In this document: in pieces, positions 25,474 through 35,083 of the stretch | Layout of the letters: each line of letters starts with the position of its first letter | Position numbering within the stretch: the first letter of the stretch is position 1 | Assembly (NCBI RefSeq): GCF_029774175.1 | Contig: NZ_CP103834.1 | Coordinates: 134,501-198,500 of the forward strand | From: Actinobacillus genomosp. 1 | GTDB lineage: Bacteria > Pseudomonadota > Gammaproteobacteria > Enterobacterales > Pasteurellaceae | Direction: 5' to 3' | Length of the DNA stretch: 64,000 nt | Made by a program: the position numbers and the translations under genes | Notes under the pieces: generated by a model | Told to the model about the DNA's origin: nothing | Databases searched by the model: none | The model's input: only the letters and a program-made list of their open reading frames with translations

Positions 25474-26706
25474 ATGGGTTTAAAAAATCTTTTTGAAAAG
25501 ATGGAACCTGCGTTTCATAAAGGTGGAAAATATGAAAAATGGTACACGCTTTTTGAAGCGACATATACCATTCTTTATACACCGGGTACTGTGACTCGTA
25601 AAGATTCACACGTACGTGATGCGTTGGATTCTAAACGTATGATGATTATCGTATGGTTGGCATTATTCCCAGCGATGTTTTGGGGAATGTATAACGTCGG
25701 TCATCAAGCGTTATTGGCAACAAATCATTTAGGTACATTAGCGGATACTATCGCAAATAACTGGCATTACGGTTTTTCGGATGCGTTAGGTGCGACATTA
25801 ACCGCTGATGCGGGCTGGGGCAGTAAAATGTTCCTCGGTGCAACTTATTTCCTTCCAATCTATTTAACTATTTTCTTAGTAGGTGGTTTCTGGGAAGTCG
25901 TATTTGCGATGGTGCGTAAGCATGAAATTAATGAAGGTTTCTTTGTTACTTCTATCTTATTAGCATTAATCGTTCCGCCGACATTACCGTTATGGCAAGC
26001 TGCGCTTGCTGCGACATTCGGTGTTGTTGTGGCAAAAGAGGTATTCGGTGGCGTAGGTAAAAACTTTATGAACCCGGCATTAGCGGGACGTGCGTTTTTA
26101 TTCTTTGCATATCCGGCACAAATCTCCGGTGACTTAGTATGGGTTGCCGCCGACGGTTATTCAGGTGCGACGGCGCTATCTCAATGGGCGCAAGGCGGAC
26201 AGGGTGCACTTAAACATGCGGTAACCGGTCAAGAAATTACTTGGATGGATGCATTCTTAGGTAATATTCCAGGCTCAATCGGCGAAGTTTCAACACTGAT
26301 GTTAATCATCGGTGCGGCAATTATCGTGTTTACCCGTATTGCTTCATGGCGCATTATTGCCGGCGTAATGGTTGGTATGGCTGCGACCGCAACCGCATTT
26401 AACTTAATCGGTTCGGATACAAATCCATTATTTGCAATGCCATGGCACTGGCACTTAGTGTTAGGCGGTTTCGCATTAGGTATGTTCTTTATGGCGACAG
26501 ACCCTGTATCTGCGGCATTTACCAACAAAGGTAAATGGTGGTACGGTGCGTTAATCGGTTTTATGTGTGTTGTTATCCGTGTAGCAAACCCGGCATATCC
26601 GGAAGGTATGATGTTAGCAATCTTATTCGCTAACTTATTTGCTCCGATCTTCGACTATTTAGTCGTTCAAGGCAACATCAAACGTAGAAAAGCGAAGGCG
26701 GCATAA
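25474..26706 (+). CDS. nqrB: Na+-NQR subunit B
   Basis: 410 residues, mostly transmembrane (about ten segments). Carries covalent FMN on a Thr in DGYSGATALSQW (about residue 235) and riboflavin at the interface. The GGVGKNFMNPALAGRAFLFF and FFMATDPVSAAFTNKGKWWY motifs are typical and are shared with RsxD, encoded at 45.9 kb. The FMN is attached by ApbE, encoded at 30149. It lies 4 bp after nqrA. Confidence 0.97.
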   Translation: MGLKNLFEKMEPAFHKGGKYEKWYTLFEATYTILYTPGTVTRKDSHVRDALDSKRMMIIVWLALFPAMFWGMYNVGHQALLATNHLGTLADTIANNWHYGFSDALGATLTADAGWGSKMFLGATYFLPIYLTIFLVGGFWEVVFAMVRKHEINEGFFVTSILLALIVPPTLPLWQAALAATFGVVVAKEVFGGVGKNFMNPALAGRAFLFFAYPAQISGDLVWVAADGYSGATALSQWAQGGQGALKHAVTGQEITWMDAFLGNIPGSIGEVSTLMLIIGAAIIVFTRIASWRIIAGVMVGMAATATAFNLIGSDTNPLFAMPWHWHLVLGGFALGMFFMATDPVSAAFTNKGKWWYGALIGFMCVVIRVANPAYPEGMMLAILFANLFAPIFDYLVVQGNIKRRKAKAA

Positions 26707-26708
26707 AA

Positions 26709-27482
26709 ATGGCTAAATTTAATAAAGATAGCGTAAGCGGTACTTTAACCGTTGTTGTGTTATTAAGTTTAATCTGTTCTCTTATCGTAGCAGGTGCTGC
26801 GGTGTTATTAAAACCGACACAAGATATTCAGAAACAGCTTGATAAACAGAAAAACATCTTACAAGCGGCAGGTTTAATGCAGGAAAAAACAAACGTGCAA
26901 GAAACCTATGCTAAATTCATTGAGCCGAAAATCGTTGATTTAGCGACCGGTGATTATGTTGATGGCGTAACCAACTTTGATGCGAAAGCGGCAGCGAAAG
27001 ATCCTGCTCAAAACGTAGTGATTAATCCGGCTGATGATAAAGCGAACATTAAAGTACGTGCTAAATATGCGGAAGTATATTTAGTCAAAGACGAAGCCGG
27101 TAAAATAAGCCAAGTGGTACTACCTATGTACGGTAACGGTTTATGGTCAATTATGTACGGTTTTGTTGCGGTTCAACCTGATGCGAATACGGTAAACGGT
27201 ATTACTTACTATGAACAAGGTGAAACGGCTGGTCTTGGCGGTGAAATCGCTAACCCTAACTGGCAGAAAAACTTTGTGGGTAAGAAATTATTCAATGCAA
27301 ACAATGAAGTGGCATTAACCGTAGGTAAAGGTGCTTCGGAAGACAAAGATCACGGTATCGACGGATTATCCGGTGCAACATTAACTTCAAACGGCGTGGA
27401 CGGCTCATTCAAATATTGGTTCGGTGCTAATGGCTTCGGTCCATATTTAGCGAAATTTAAAGCAGCAATGGGAGCTAACTAA
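26709..27482 (+). CDS. nqrC: Na+-NQR subunit C
   Basis: 257 residues. One N-terminal membrane segment (about 9-33) anchors a periplasmic FMN domain. The ApbE target motif DGLSGATLTSNGV (about 218-230) holds the FMN-linked Thr. Homologous to RsxG at 46.9 kb. The stop overlaps the nqrD start by 1-2 bases (TAATGG), suggesting coupling. Confidence 0.96.
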   Translation: MAKFNKDSVSGTLTVVVLLSLICSLIVAGAAVLLKPTQDIQKQLDKQKNILQAAGLMQEKTNVQETYAKFIEPKIVDLATGDYVDGVTNFDAKAAAKDPAQNVVINPADDKANIKVRAKYAEVYLVKDEAGKISQVVLPMYGNGLWSIMYGFVAVQPDANTVNGITYYEQGETAGLGGEIANPNWQKNFVGKKLFNANNEVALTVGKGASEDKDHGIDGLSGATLTSNGVDGSFKYWFGANGFGPYLAKFKAAMGAN

Positions 27483-28105
27483 TGGCGAGTAACAATCTTA
27501 AAAAGTTATTGTTATCTCCAATCGTGGATAACAACCCTATTGCATTACAGATCTTAGGTATTTGTTCTGCATTAGCGGTAACTACTCAGTTACAAACAGC
27601 GGTAGTAATGGCGATTGCGGTAAGTTTAGTTACCGCTTTCTCCAGTATGTTTATTTCAATGATTCGTAACTATATTCCGAATAGTATCCGTATCATTGTA
27701 CAAATGGCTATCATTGCATCACTTGTAATCTTAGTTGACCAAATTTTACGTGCGTATGCATATGACTTATCAAAACAGCTTTCTGTATTCGTAGGTCTTA
27801 TCATTACTAACTGTATCGTAATGGGTCGTGCTGAAGCATTTGCAATGAAATCAGGTCCGGTTGAAAGTTTTGTAGACGGTATCGGTAACGGTTTAGGTTA
27901 CGGTGCGATGTTAATCATCGTTGCGTTTTTACGTGAATTAATCGGTTCGGGTAAACTATTCGGCGTAACAATCTTACAAACCGTTCAAGACGGCGGCTGG
28001 TATCAAGCTAACGGTTTATTCTTATTAGCGCCAAGTGCGTTCTTCATTATCGGTTTTGTGATTTGGGGACTTCGTACCTGGAAACCGGAGCAAGTGGAGA
28101 AATAA
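27482..28105 (+). CDS. nqrD: Na+-NQR subunit D
   Basis: 207 residues with six hydrophobic segments. Half of the inverted NqrD/NqrE membrane pair that holds an intramembrane iron centre. The conserved cysteines are in LGICSALAV (about 29) and ITNCIVMGRAEAFAMKSGPV (about 112). Homologous to RsxE at 47.6 kb. Co-translated with nqrC. Confidence 0.96.
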   Translation: MASNNLKKLLLSPIVDNNPIALQILGICSALAVTTQLQTAVVMAIAVSLVTAFSSMFISMIRNYIPNSIRIIVQMAIIASLVILVDQILRAYAYDLSKQLSVFVGLIITNCIVMGRAEAFAMKSGPVESFVDGIGNGLGYGAMLIIVAFLRELIGSGKLFGVTILQTVQDGGWYQANGLFLLAPSAFFIIGFVIWGLRTWKPEQVEK

Positions 28106-28106
28106 G

Positions 28107-28703
28107 ATGGAACATTATTTAAGTCTATTTGTTAAGTCTGTATTCATTGAGAATATGGCACTTTCTTTCTTCCTTGGTATGTGTACATTCCTTGCGGTAT
28201 CTAAGAAAGTTTCAACGGCTTTTGGTTTAGGTGTTGCGGTAATCGTAGTATTAGGTATTTCCGTACCGGCTAACCAATTGGTTTACACACACGTTTTAAA
28301 AGACGGCGCACTTGTTGAAGGTGTAGATTTAAGTTTCTTAAACTTCATTACATTCATCGGTGTGATTGCGGCACTTGTTCAAATCTTGGAAATGGTATTG
28401 GATAAGTTCTTCCCGGCGTTATATAGCGCATTAGGTATCTTCTTACCGTTGATTACCGTAAACTGTGCGATTTTCGGCGGCGTATCATTCATGGTTCAAC
28501 GTGAATATGACTTCACGGAATCTGTGGTTTATGGTATCGGTGCGGGTACGGGTTGGATGTTAGCAATCGTTGCGCTTGCCGGTTTAACTGAAAAAATGAA
28601 ATATTCTGATGTGCCGGCAGGTTTACGCGGTTTAGGTATTACCTTTATCACCGTAGGCTTAATGGCGTTAGGCTTTATGTCATTCTCAGGCATTCAATTA
28701 TAA
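28107..28703 (+). CDS. nqrE: Na+-NQR subunit E
   Basis: 198 residues, six membrane segments, the counterpart of NqrD. Conserved Cys in FLGMCTFLAVSKK (about 26) and LITVNCAIFGGVSFM (about 120) would bind the intramembrane Fe centre. Homologous to RsxA at 41.8 kb. Separated by one base from nqrD. Confidence 0.96.
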   Translation: MEHYLSLFVKSVFIENMALSFFLGMCTFLAVSKKVSTAFGLGVAVIVVLGISVPANQLVYTHVLKDGALVEGVDLSFLNFITFIGVIAALVQILEMVLDKFFPALYSALGIFLPLITVNCAIFGGVSFMVQREYDFTESVVYGIGAGTGWMLAIVALAGLTEKMKYSDVPAGLRGLGITFITVGLMALGFMSFSGIQL

Positions 28704-28713
28704 GGAGCATATC

Positions 28714-29943
28714 GTGGATAGTAATTTTATTTTCGGTATTATCGCATTTACTGCTCTGGTATTAGTGCTTGCGGTGATCATTCTTTTCGCTAAATCAAAA
28801 TTAGTCGATTCAGGTGATATTACCATCTCAATCAACAACGATCCGGCAAAAGGCATTACGCTTCCGGCGGGCGGTAAATTACTTGGTGCTTTAGCGAGCA
28901 AAGGTATTTTCGTATCGTCAGCTTGCGGCGGTGGCGGTTCATGCGGTCAATGTAAAGTACAAGTAAAATCCGGCGGTGGTGAAATTCTTCCGACCGAGTT
29001 ATCGCACATTTCGAAGAAAGAAGCGAAAGAAGGTTGGCGTTTAGCGTGTCAGGTAAATGTAAAATCTTCAATGGATGTTGAGCTTCCGGAAGAAATCTTT
29101 GGTGTGAAGAAATGGGAATGTACCGTTATTTCTAACGATAACAAAGCAACCTTCATCAAAGAGCTTAAACTTCAAATTCCTGAAGGCGAAGAAGTACCTT
29201 TCCGTGCGGGTGGTTATATCCAAATTGAAGCGGAACCGCATACAGTTAATTATAAAGACTTCGATATTCCGAAAGAATATCACGAAGACTGGGATAAATT
29301 TAACTTATGGCGTTATGTGTCAAAAGTGGACGAGCATATTATTCGTGCTTACTCAATGGCTTCATATCCGGAAGAGAAAGGCATCATTATGCTAAACGTG
29401 CGTATTGCAACGCCTCCTCCGCGTAATCCGGATGTTCCACCGGGTCAAATGTCTTCATACATTTGGTCGTTAAAACCGGGTGATAAAGTAACGATTTCCG
29501 GTCCGTTCGGTGAATTCTTCGCGAAAGAAACCGACAACGAAATGGTGTTTATCGGTGGTGGTGCGGGTATGGCGCCGATGCGTTCGCATATCTTTGACCA
29601 ATTAAAACGTTTAAAATCTAAACGTAAAATGTCATTCTGGTATGGTGCGCGTTCTAAACGTGAAATCTTCTATCAAGAAGACTTTGACCAATTAGCGGCT
29701 GAAAACGATAACTTCGTATGGCACGTAGCACTTTCAGATGCGTTACCGGAAGATAACTGGACAGGCTACACAGGCTTTATTCACAACGTACTTTATGAGA
29801 ACTATCTGAAAAATCATGAAGCACCTGAAGATTGTGAATACTATATGTGTGGTCCGCCGGTGATGAACGCAGCGGTAATCGGTATGCTGAAGAGCTTAGG
29901 TGTTGAAGACGAAAACATCTTATTAGATGACTTCGGTGGTTAA
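28714..29943 (+). CDS. nqrF: Na+-NQR subunit F, NADH dehydrogenase subunit
   Basis: 409 residues. One N-terminal membrane helix (about 4-25), a [2Fe-2S] ferredoxin domain with CGGGGSCGQCKVQV and a later Cys in GWRLACQVNV, then an FAD domain (RAYSMASYPEEKG) and an NADH domain (FIGGGAGMAPMRSHI). It is the electron entry point. GTG start (28714) preceded by AAGGAG. An inverted USS-like pair follows, then apbE. Confidence 0.97.
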   Translation: MDSNFIFGIIAFTALVLVLAVIILFAKSKLVDSGDITISINNDPAKGITLPAGGKLLGALASKGIFVSSACGGGGSCGQCKVQVKSGGGEILPTELSHISKKEAKEGWRLACQVNVKSSMDVELPEEIFGVKKWECTVISNDNKATFIKELKLQIPEGEEVPFRAGGYIQIEAEPHTVNYKDFDIPKEYHEDWDKFNLWRYVSKVDEHIIRAYSMASYPEEKGIIMLNVRIATPPPRNPDVPPGQMSSYIWSLKPGDKVTISGPFGEFFAKETDNEMVFIGGGAGMAPMRSHIFDQLKRLKSKRKMSFWYGARSKREIFYQEDFDQLAAENDNFVWHVALSDALPEDNWTGYTGFIHNVLYENYLKNHEAPEDCEYYMCGPPVMNAAVIGMLKSLGVEDENILLDDFGG

Positions 29944-29980
29944 TACCAAATCGAACAGGGTGTAAATGCGCCCAGATTTA

Positions 29981-30024
29981 CAAGCGGTGTGATTTGCAAA
30001 GTTTTTTGTAAATCACACCGCTTG
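29981..30024. terminator. Inverted repeat with USS-like core between nqrF and apbE
   Basis: Perfect 15-bp arms CAAGCGGTGTGATTT and AAATCACACCGCTTG with a 14-bp T-rich spacer. The uptake core is variant (GGTG instead of GGTC). It could separate nqrF from apbE transcription, at least partly. Confidence 0.65.
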
Positions 30025-30148
30025 AAGTGCTTTAAATTATTAGTGAAAAAGTTTGCTGTTGCAGTCTTTTTCAATAGTAATTTCTTTTGTTAGGGTGAAG
30101 TGATGTATTCGTCCGTAAATCTTACCTACTAAAATAAAGAGGTTTAAT

Positions 30149-31189
30149 TTGAAACTTAAATCTATTTTAATTTTCGCAATGTCGGTACTTTTTTTGACCG
30201 CTTGTAATAAAGCTCCGGAGCAAATTACCTTACAAGGTAAAACGATGGGTACAACTTATACGGTCAAATATATTGATGACCGTAAGCTATCTCATTTACC
30301 TAAGTCAGAAGAAGTACAGCGGCAGCTTGACGGTTTACTTAAAACGGTTAATCATGAAATGTCCACCTATCAAGACGATTCGCAAATCAGTCGTTTTAAC
30401 CAGTTGCGTGACGTGGAACAAGCGGTTGAAATTTCGCCTGATTTTGCAAAAGTAGTAGCGGAAGCGATTCGTTTAAATAAAGTAACTGAAGGCGCACTGG
30501 ATATAACTGTCGGGCCATTAGTGAATTTATGGGGATTCGGACCGGATAAACGTTTAAATAAAGTACCTTCAGCAGAACAAATTGCAGAACGTGCGAACGC
30601 GGTCGGCATTGAAAAATTAAAATTAACGGTAGGTGAAAAGCCGTCGTTAATCAAATCAGTACCTAATCTTTATGTAGATCTTTCTTCCATCGCAAAAGGT
30701 TTTGGCGTAGATAAATTGGCGGAATATCTGGAAAGCCTCGGTTTAGCCAATTACTTAGTGGAAATCGGTGGTGAGTTGCGAGGTAAAGGGAAAAATTTAC
30801 AAGGTGTGGATTGGCGTATTGCAATTGAGCAACCGACACTAGCGCAAGGACAAGCAGCACAGATTACCGTACCGTTACACAATCTTGGTATGGCGACATC
30901 CGGTAATTACCGTAATTATTTTGAAGATGAACAAGGTAACCGTCTTTCACATATTATTAATCCGAAAGAATTACGTCCGGTTAGCCATAAATTGGCTTCG
31001 ATTACCGTATTTGCCCCAACCACAATGACGGCGGACGGTTTATCAACCGGTTTATTCGTGTTAGGGCCAGAAAAAGCGTTAGAAGTGGCTGAGCGTGAAA
31101 AGTTAGCGGTCTTTCTGATCATCAAGAACGGCGAAACATTTGAAACTAAAATGTCGAGCGAATTTGAAAAATTAATTAACCAAAAATAA
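30149..31189 (+). CDS. apbE: FAD:protein FMN transferase ApbE (lipoprotein)
   Basis: 346 residues. Lipoprotein signal with lipobox LTAC (Cys19). Core motifs: LQGKTMGTTYTVKY, SAIAKGFGVDKLAEY-type segment (SSIAKGFGVDKLAEYLESLG), EIGGELRGKG and GMATSGNYRNYFEDE. It transfers FMN from FAD to Thr of SGAT motifs in NqrB, NqrC, RsxD and RsxG, all encoded in this window. TTG start (30149) after AAAGAGG; no closer ATG fits the signal peptide. Followed 12 bp later by nqrM. Confidence 0.95.
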   Translation: MKLKSILIFAMSVLFLTACNKAPEQITLQGKTMGTTYTVKYIDDRKLSHLPKSEEVQRQLDGLLKTVNHEMSTYQDDSQISRFNQLRDVEQAVEISPDFAKVVAEAIRLNKVTEGALDITVGPLVNLWGFGPDKRLNKVPSAEQIAERANAVGIEKLKLTVGEKPSLIKSVPNLYVDLSSIAKGFGVDKLAEYLESLGLANYLVEIGGELRGKGKNLQGVDWRIAIEQPTLAQGQAAQITVPLHNLGMATSGNYRNYFEDEQGNRLSHIINPKELRPVSHKLASITVFAPTTMTADGLSTGLFVLGPEKALEVAEREKLAVFLIIKNGETFETKMSSEFEKLINQK

Positions 31190-31201
31190 TTGGAGTAAAC
31201 A

Positions 31202-31447
31202 ATGGAAACATTATTAATTACTTTCGGCTTTTTTATCGCCGTGATTTTTGCAATGTCGATTGGCTTTATCGTAAAAGGAAAAACAATCAAAGGCAGCTGT
31301 GGCGGTATTACCGCATTAGGTATGAAAAAAATGTGTGACTGCGAAGAGCCTTGCGACAATCTGAAAGCTAAAATGGCAGACGGTACGGCTGATCCTGAAG
31401 AAGTGGCACGTTTCAACAAAGAACCGCAATTCTACGAAGTAAAATAA
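31202..31447 (+). CDS. nqrM: Na+-NQR maturation factor NqrM
   Basis: 81 residues. One N-terminal membrane helix (about 4-24) then a short cysteine-rich tail: Cys33, Cys45, Cys47 and Cys51 (GSCGGITALG and KKMCDCEEPCDNL). NqrM is needed to deliver iron to the NqrD/NqrE site during assembly. Position after nqrF-apbE is the family's usual place. Confidence 0.95.
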   Translation: METLLITFGFFIAVIFAMSIGFIVKGKTIKGSCGGITALGMKKMCDCEEPCDNLKAKMADGTADPEEVARFNKEPQFYEVK

Positions 31448-31465
31448 AAAATATAAAGGACACAT

Positions 31466-31532
31466 ATCCCTCTCCCCCTTGTGGGAGAGGGACAGATTTT
31501 TCTTTGTATGAAAGAAAAATCAGGGAGAGGGG
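31466..31532. repeat. Intergenic hairpin repeat, CTCTCCC/GGGAGAG family, copy 1
   Basis: Hairpin CCCTCTCCC/GGGAGAGGG (31468-31476, 31483-31491), then a second hairpin GATTTTTCTTT/AAAGAAAAATC (31495-31521), then the box AGGGAGAGGGG. Same architecture as the copy at 39011. It could terminate the nqr-apbE-nqrM transcript. Confidence 0.8.
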
Positions 31533-31690
31533 AAAGAGGTTTAAAAATTGTTAAACCTTACAGTCTCTTTTTCAATATTTTAATGGCACAAACATTCGGT
31601 TTGTGCCGTTTTCTATATGTGTAAGTAAATACTTACCTATCTGTTAAACCAACCAATGTGCTTCGCCTTAACCGAAGTTACGGGAGAATT

Positions 31691-32860
31691 ATGACAAATC
31701 AAACTCAACTTAGCTCAAAAACTTATGATACTCACTTTGCTAAATTAACCGCTGAGCAATTAGCGGAGAATGCGAAAAAGAAAGTGATTATTGGAATGTC
31801 CGGTGGCGTAGATTCATCAGTATCCGCTTTTATCCTGCAACAACAAGGTTATCAAGTTGAAGGCCTGTTTATGAAAAACTGGGAAGAAGACGATGATACC
31901 GATTATTGTACCGCAGCGGCGGATTTAGCCGATGCTCAAGCGGTGGCGGATAAACTGGGCATGAAACTGCACAAAATCAATTTTGCCGCAGAGTATTGGG
32001 ATAATGTCTTCGAGCATTTCTTAAACGAATATAAAGCGGGTCGTACGCCGAATCCGGATATTCTTTGTAATAAAGAAATTAAATTTAAAGCATTTTTAGA
32101 ATATGCAGCGGAAGATTTAGGTGCGGATTATATTGCAACCGGTCATTACGTACGTCGTAGCGGTGATGATAATAACGCACAATTATTACGTGGTTTAGAT
32201 GCAAATAAAGATCAAAGTTATTTCCTTTACACGTTAAGCCATAAGCAAGTAGGACAGAGCCTATTCCCGGTGGGTGATATTGAGAAACCGATTGTACGTC
32301 AAATTGCTGAGGATCTCGGTTTAGCGACAGCGAAGAAAAAAGATTCGACCGGTATTTGCTTTATCGGTGAACGTAAATTTAAAGATTTCTTAGCGCGTTA
32401 TTTACCGGCACAACCGGGTGAAATCAGAACGGTGGACGGTAAAGTTGTCGGTCGTCATGACGGTTTAATGTATCACACCCTTGGTCAGCGTAAAGGTTTA
32501 GGGATTGGCGGGGTGAAAGGCTTGAGCGAAGATCCGTTTTATGTAGTCGAAAAAGACCTCATCAATAATGTACTGGTCGTGGCACAAGGTCATGATAATT
32601 CTGCATTACTTTCAAGCGGTTTAATCGCAACTCAGCTACACTGGGTGGATCGTCAGCCGATTCGTGAAAATCTACGTTGCACGGTAAAAACGCGTTATCG
32701 TCAAACGGATATCGCGTGTGAAATTCAACCGATGGGTGATGATACGATTCGAGTGATCTTTGATGAACCGCAAATTGCGGTGACACCGGGACAATCAGCG
32801 GTCTTCTATCAAGGCGAAGTTTGCTTAGGTGGAGGTGTTATCGAAGAACAATTGAAGTAA
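31691..32860 (+). CDS. mnmA: tRNA-specific 2-thiouridylase MnmA
   Basis: 389 residues from ATG at 31691, with GGGAGAA just before it; an in-frame upstream codon at 31658 was rejected. MnmA thiolates U34 of tRNA Lys, Glu and Gln. PP-loop GMSGGVDSSVSAFIL, catalytic Cys in NPDILCNKEIKFK and in STGICFIGERKF are intact. The N-terminus is about 20 residues longer than E. coli MnmA, as in other Pasteurellaceae (from memory). Ended by an inverted USS pair. Confidence 0.96.
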   Translation: MTNQTQLSSKTYDTHFAKLTAEQLAENAKKKVIIGMSGGVDSSVSAFILQQQGYQVEGLFMKNWEEDDDTDYCTAAADLADAQAVADKLGMKLHKINFAAEYWDNVFEHFLNEYKAGRTPNPDILCNKEIKFKAFLEYAAEDLGADYIATGHYVRRSGDDNNAQLLRGLDANKDQSYFLYTLSHKQVGQSLFPVGDIEKPIVRQIAEDLGLATAKKKDSTGICFIGERKFKDFLARYLPAQPGEIRTVDGKVVGRHDGLMYHTLGQRKGLGIGGVKGLSEDPFYVVEKDLINNVLVVAQGHDNSALLSSGLIATQLHWVDRQPIRENLRCTVKTRYRQTDIACEIQPMGDDTIRVIFDEPQIAVTPGQSAVFYQGEVCLGGGVIEEQLK

Positions 32861-32882
32861 GGATTAACTTACTTGTATAAAG

Positions 32883-32930
32883 CAAGCGGTCATATTTTGT
32901 AAGAAATTTGCAAAATATGACCGCTTGTTT
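32883..32930. terminator. Inverted USS pair between mnmA and MFS gene
   Basis: Perfect 16-bp arms CAAGCGGTCATATTTT and AAAATATGACCGCTTG with a short spacer, between convergent genes. Confidence 0.85.
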
Positions 32931-32940
32931 ATTTTTGGGT

Positions 32941-34095
32941 TTAACGTAATGTAGCGTTAAATTTTTTCGGTACGATTAAAATTGCCGGTATAACGATAAT
33001 CGCCATCAACCAGAAGACAAAATTTGGGTTATCTTGGTATATCATACCTGATATAAAGGTAAAGATCGCCGTAAAGCCACAATTCGATAACGCAAAATAT
33101 AAACCCTGTAATTTAGTTATTTTTTCCGGATCTTGAGCAGAAATATAACGAATCATTGCATAGTGAGCCATACCGAACGTGATGGCATGGAATGTTTGAG
33201 AGATCGCCAACAGACTAATTTCAGTGGTTGAAGCTAAAATTGACCAGCGAATAATTGCGACAAAACTTGCAATGATCATTAAGTGCGAAATACGCCACGC
33301 TTTAAATAAGCGGTTGGAAAATAAGAAAAATAAAATTTCAGCACACACCGCAAAGCCCCATAACAAGCTGCTGGTTTGGGTGGAAATACCGGCTGCCGAC
33401 CAATGAATCGTACTATAAATATAGTAAGCGGCGTGTGATCCAAGAATTAATGAAACGGCAAACATCATACGTAACGTAGTTGGTTCTTTGAGAATCTGCC
33501 AATAGCTGAGATTTGATGAAGATTTCTTATCTTGTTGATTTTCAAAGCCGACTGTCGGCGTAAGTAATTGCCCGCAACCTAGTAAGATAAAGAAAACGAA
33601 CATAATCCAAATAATTGAACCTTCCCCTAGCCAACCGGTTAAATAGCCTGTGCTTAATGAACCGACCACAAAGGCAATCGAGCCGAATAAGCGCGCTTTG
33701 CCGTAATCGATACCGACTTGTTGTTGCCAAAGCGAAGCGATACTATCTCCAATCGGCATCGCACCGGCATTAAAAATATGGAACAGCATCAGTGCTGGGA
33801 ATAGCAACCAAATCGATTCCGCCGACCATGCAATAACAACGATCACAATCAGATTCAGTAATGTGAGAATACGAGCCGTAGGGATTAATTGATTGGGCGA
33901 TTTCACTTGTTGTGAAGCTAACATTCCGCCGGCAAAGCGAAACAAATAACCGAAGGAGGCGAGTAAGCCGATCATTTCGGTACTATATCCGTATTGTTTT
34001 AACCAAACCGGTAAAAAGGGTAAAAATACTCCGTAGGCACAAAAGAAGCCGAAGAAATTAAATGCCGACCATTGGAACGGCGTTAGATTGATCAT
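32941..34095 (-). CDS. MFS transporter, HcaT/phenylpropionate-permease-like
   Basis: 384 residues with about 12 membrane segments. The opening FNFFGFFCAYGVFLPFLPVW and the LFGSIAFVVGSLSTGYLTG stretch match the PPP branch of the major facilitator superfamily (E. coli HcaT). The true substrate is uncertain; Pasteurellaceae lack a phenylpropionate pathway, so the family name should not be read as function. The start overlaps the proC stop by 4 bp (ATGA), so it is translationally coupled to proC. Confidence 0.8.
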   Translation of the reverse strand: MINLTPFQWSAFNFFGFFCAYGVFLPFLPVWLKQYGYSTEMIGLLASFGYLFRFAGGMLASQQVKSPNQLIPTARILTLLNLIVIVVIAWSAESIWLLFPALMLFHIFNAGAMPIGDSIASLWQQQVGIDYGKARLFGSIAFVVGSLSTGYLTGWLGEGSIIWIMFVFFILLGCGQLLTPTVGFENQQDKKSSSNLSYWQILKEPTTLRMMFAVSLILGSHAAYYIYSTIHWSAAGISTQTSSLLWGFAVCAEILFFLFSNRLFKAWRISHLMIIASFVAIIRWSILASTTEISLLAISQTFHAITFGMAHYAMIRYISAQDPEKITKLQGLYFALSNCGFTAIFTFISGMIYQDNPNFVFWLMAIIVIPAILIVPKKFNATLR

Positions 34096-34910
34096 AGCTG
34101 CAACTCCATTTCCTCCGCACGCTGAATAGCCGCTTGCATCGCTTGATCGACCGTTTCGGTTAATTTGTGCCGTTCAAATACCGCTAAGGCTTGTGCCGTC
34201 GTACCGCCTTTTGAGGTCACGTTCTCTCGTAGTATAGCAAGTGAAGTATTCGGATTTGCTTCGACTAATTTTGCTGCGCCTAATGCGGCTTGTTGCACCA
34301 GTAAACGTGCATCAGCTTCACTGAACCCCATTTGTATTGCACTTTGTTGCATCGCTTCCATAAAACGGAAGAAATAGGCAGGGCTGGAACCGGTCACTGC
34401 AATAATGTGATTGATTTGCTGTTCTTGTTCGACCCAATAGCATTTCCCGACTGCGGACATCAGGCTTTCAGCAAATTGACAAACGGTCGAATTTACCGAT
34501 TTTTTTGCAAATAACCCAGTCATTCCTTCGCCAATCAGCGAAGGTGTATTTGGCATGGTGCGGATAATATTTTTTGCTGTTGGTAAAAGCTGCTCTAAAC
34601 GGGCAACTGAAATCCCAGCTGCGACAGAAATCACGGTTTTATTCGAAAAATCCACCGTTGAAAATTCACTACAAACTTCCGCCATCATTTGCGGTTTGAC
34701 CGCTAACACCACGACTTCCGCCTGTTCAACTGCTGCACGATTGGTAAAATTTGTGGCGATTCCGACCGCTTGTAATTCCGCTCGGCGAGCTAAATTGCTT
34801 TTGTTGCAAGCGATGATTTGCGAGGCGGGATAATGGCTTTTGAGTAAGCCTTGAATGATAGCGTATGCCATATTGCCGGTGCCAATAAAGGCAAGTTTTT
34901 GATGATTCAT
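34092..34910 (-). CDS. proC: Pyrroline-5-carboxylate reductase
   Basis: 272 residues from ATG at 34910 with GAGGGT 6 bp upstream; the in-frame ATG at 34922 has no ribosome site. Last step of proline synthesis. Rossmann motif FIGTGNMAYAIIQGL at the start, then VISVAAGISVARLEQLL and TGSSPAYFFRFMEAM near the C-terminal dimerisation domain. First gene of a two-gene unit with the MFS transporter. Confidence 0.96.
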   Translation of the reverse strand: MNHQKLAFIGTGNMAYAIIQGLLKSHYPASQIIACNKSNLARRAELQAVGIATNFTNRAAVEQAEVVVLAVKPQMMAEVCSEFSTVDFSNKTVISVAAGISVARLEQLLPTAKNIIRTMPNTPSLIGEGMTGLFAKKSVNSTVCQFAESLMSAVGKCYWVEQEQQINHIIAVTGSSPAYFFRFMEAMQQSAIQMGFSEADARLLVQQAALGAAKLVEANPNTSLAILRENVTSKGGTTAQALAVFERHKLTETVDQAMQAAIQRAEEMELQL

Positions 34911-34924
34911 TTTTACCCTCATAA

Positions 34925-35016
34925 AAATCTCCCCCAGCCCCTCTTTATAAAAGAGGGGAGCGGTTCTCCAATCAGCCCTAAAATTCCCTTTTTTAGAAAA
35001 AAGGAAGGGGAGATTT
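34925..35016. repeat. Three-way-junction intergenic repeat
   Basis: Outer arms AAATCTCCCC (34925-34934) and GGGGAGATTT (35007-35016) enclose two inner hairpins: CCCCTCTTT/AAAGAGGGG (34938-34958) and CCTTTTTT/AAAAAAGG (34987-35004). It fills the divergent proC/rdgC gap. It has no coding capacity and looks like a mobile miniature or recombinogenic repeat. Confidence 0.7.
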
Positions 35017-35083
35017 GATTAGAGCCCAAAAGAGAAATCTGTTAGAATTTTGCCCATTCTAACACCCTAAAAGGATCATAAAA

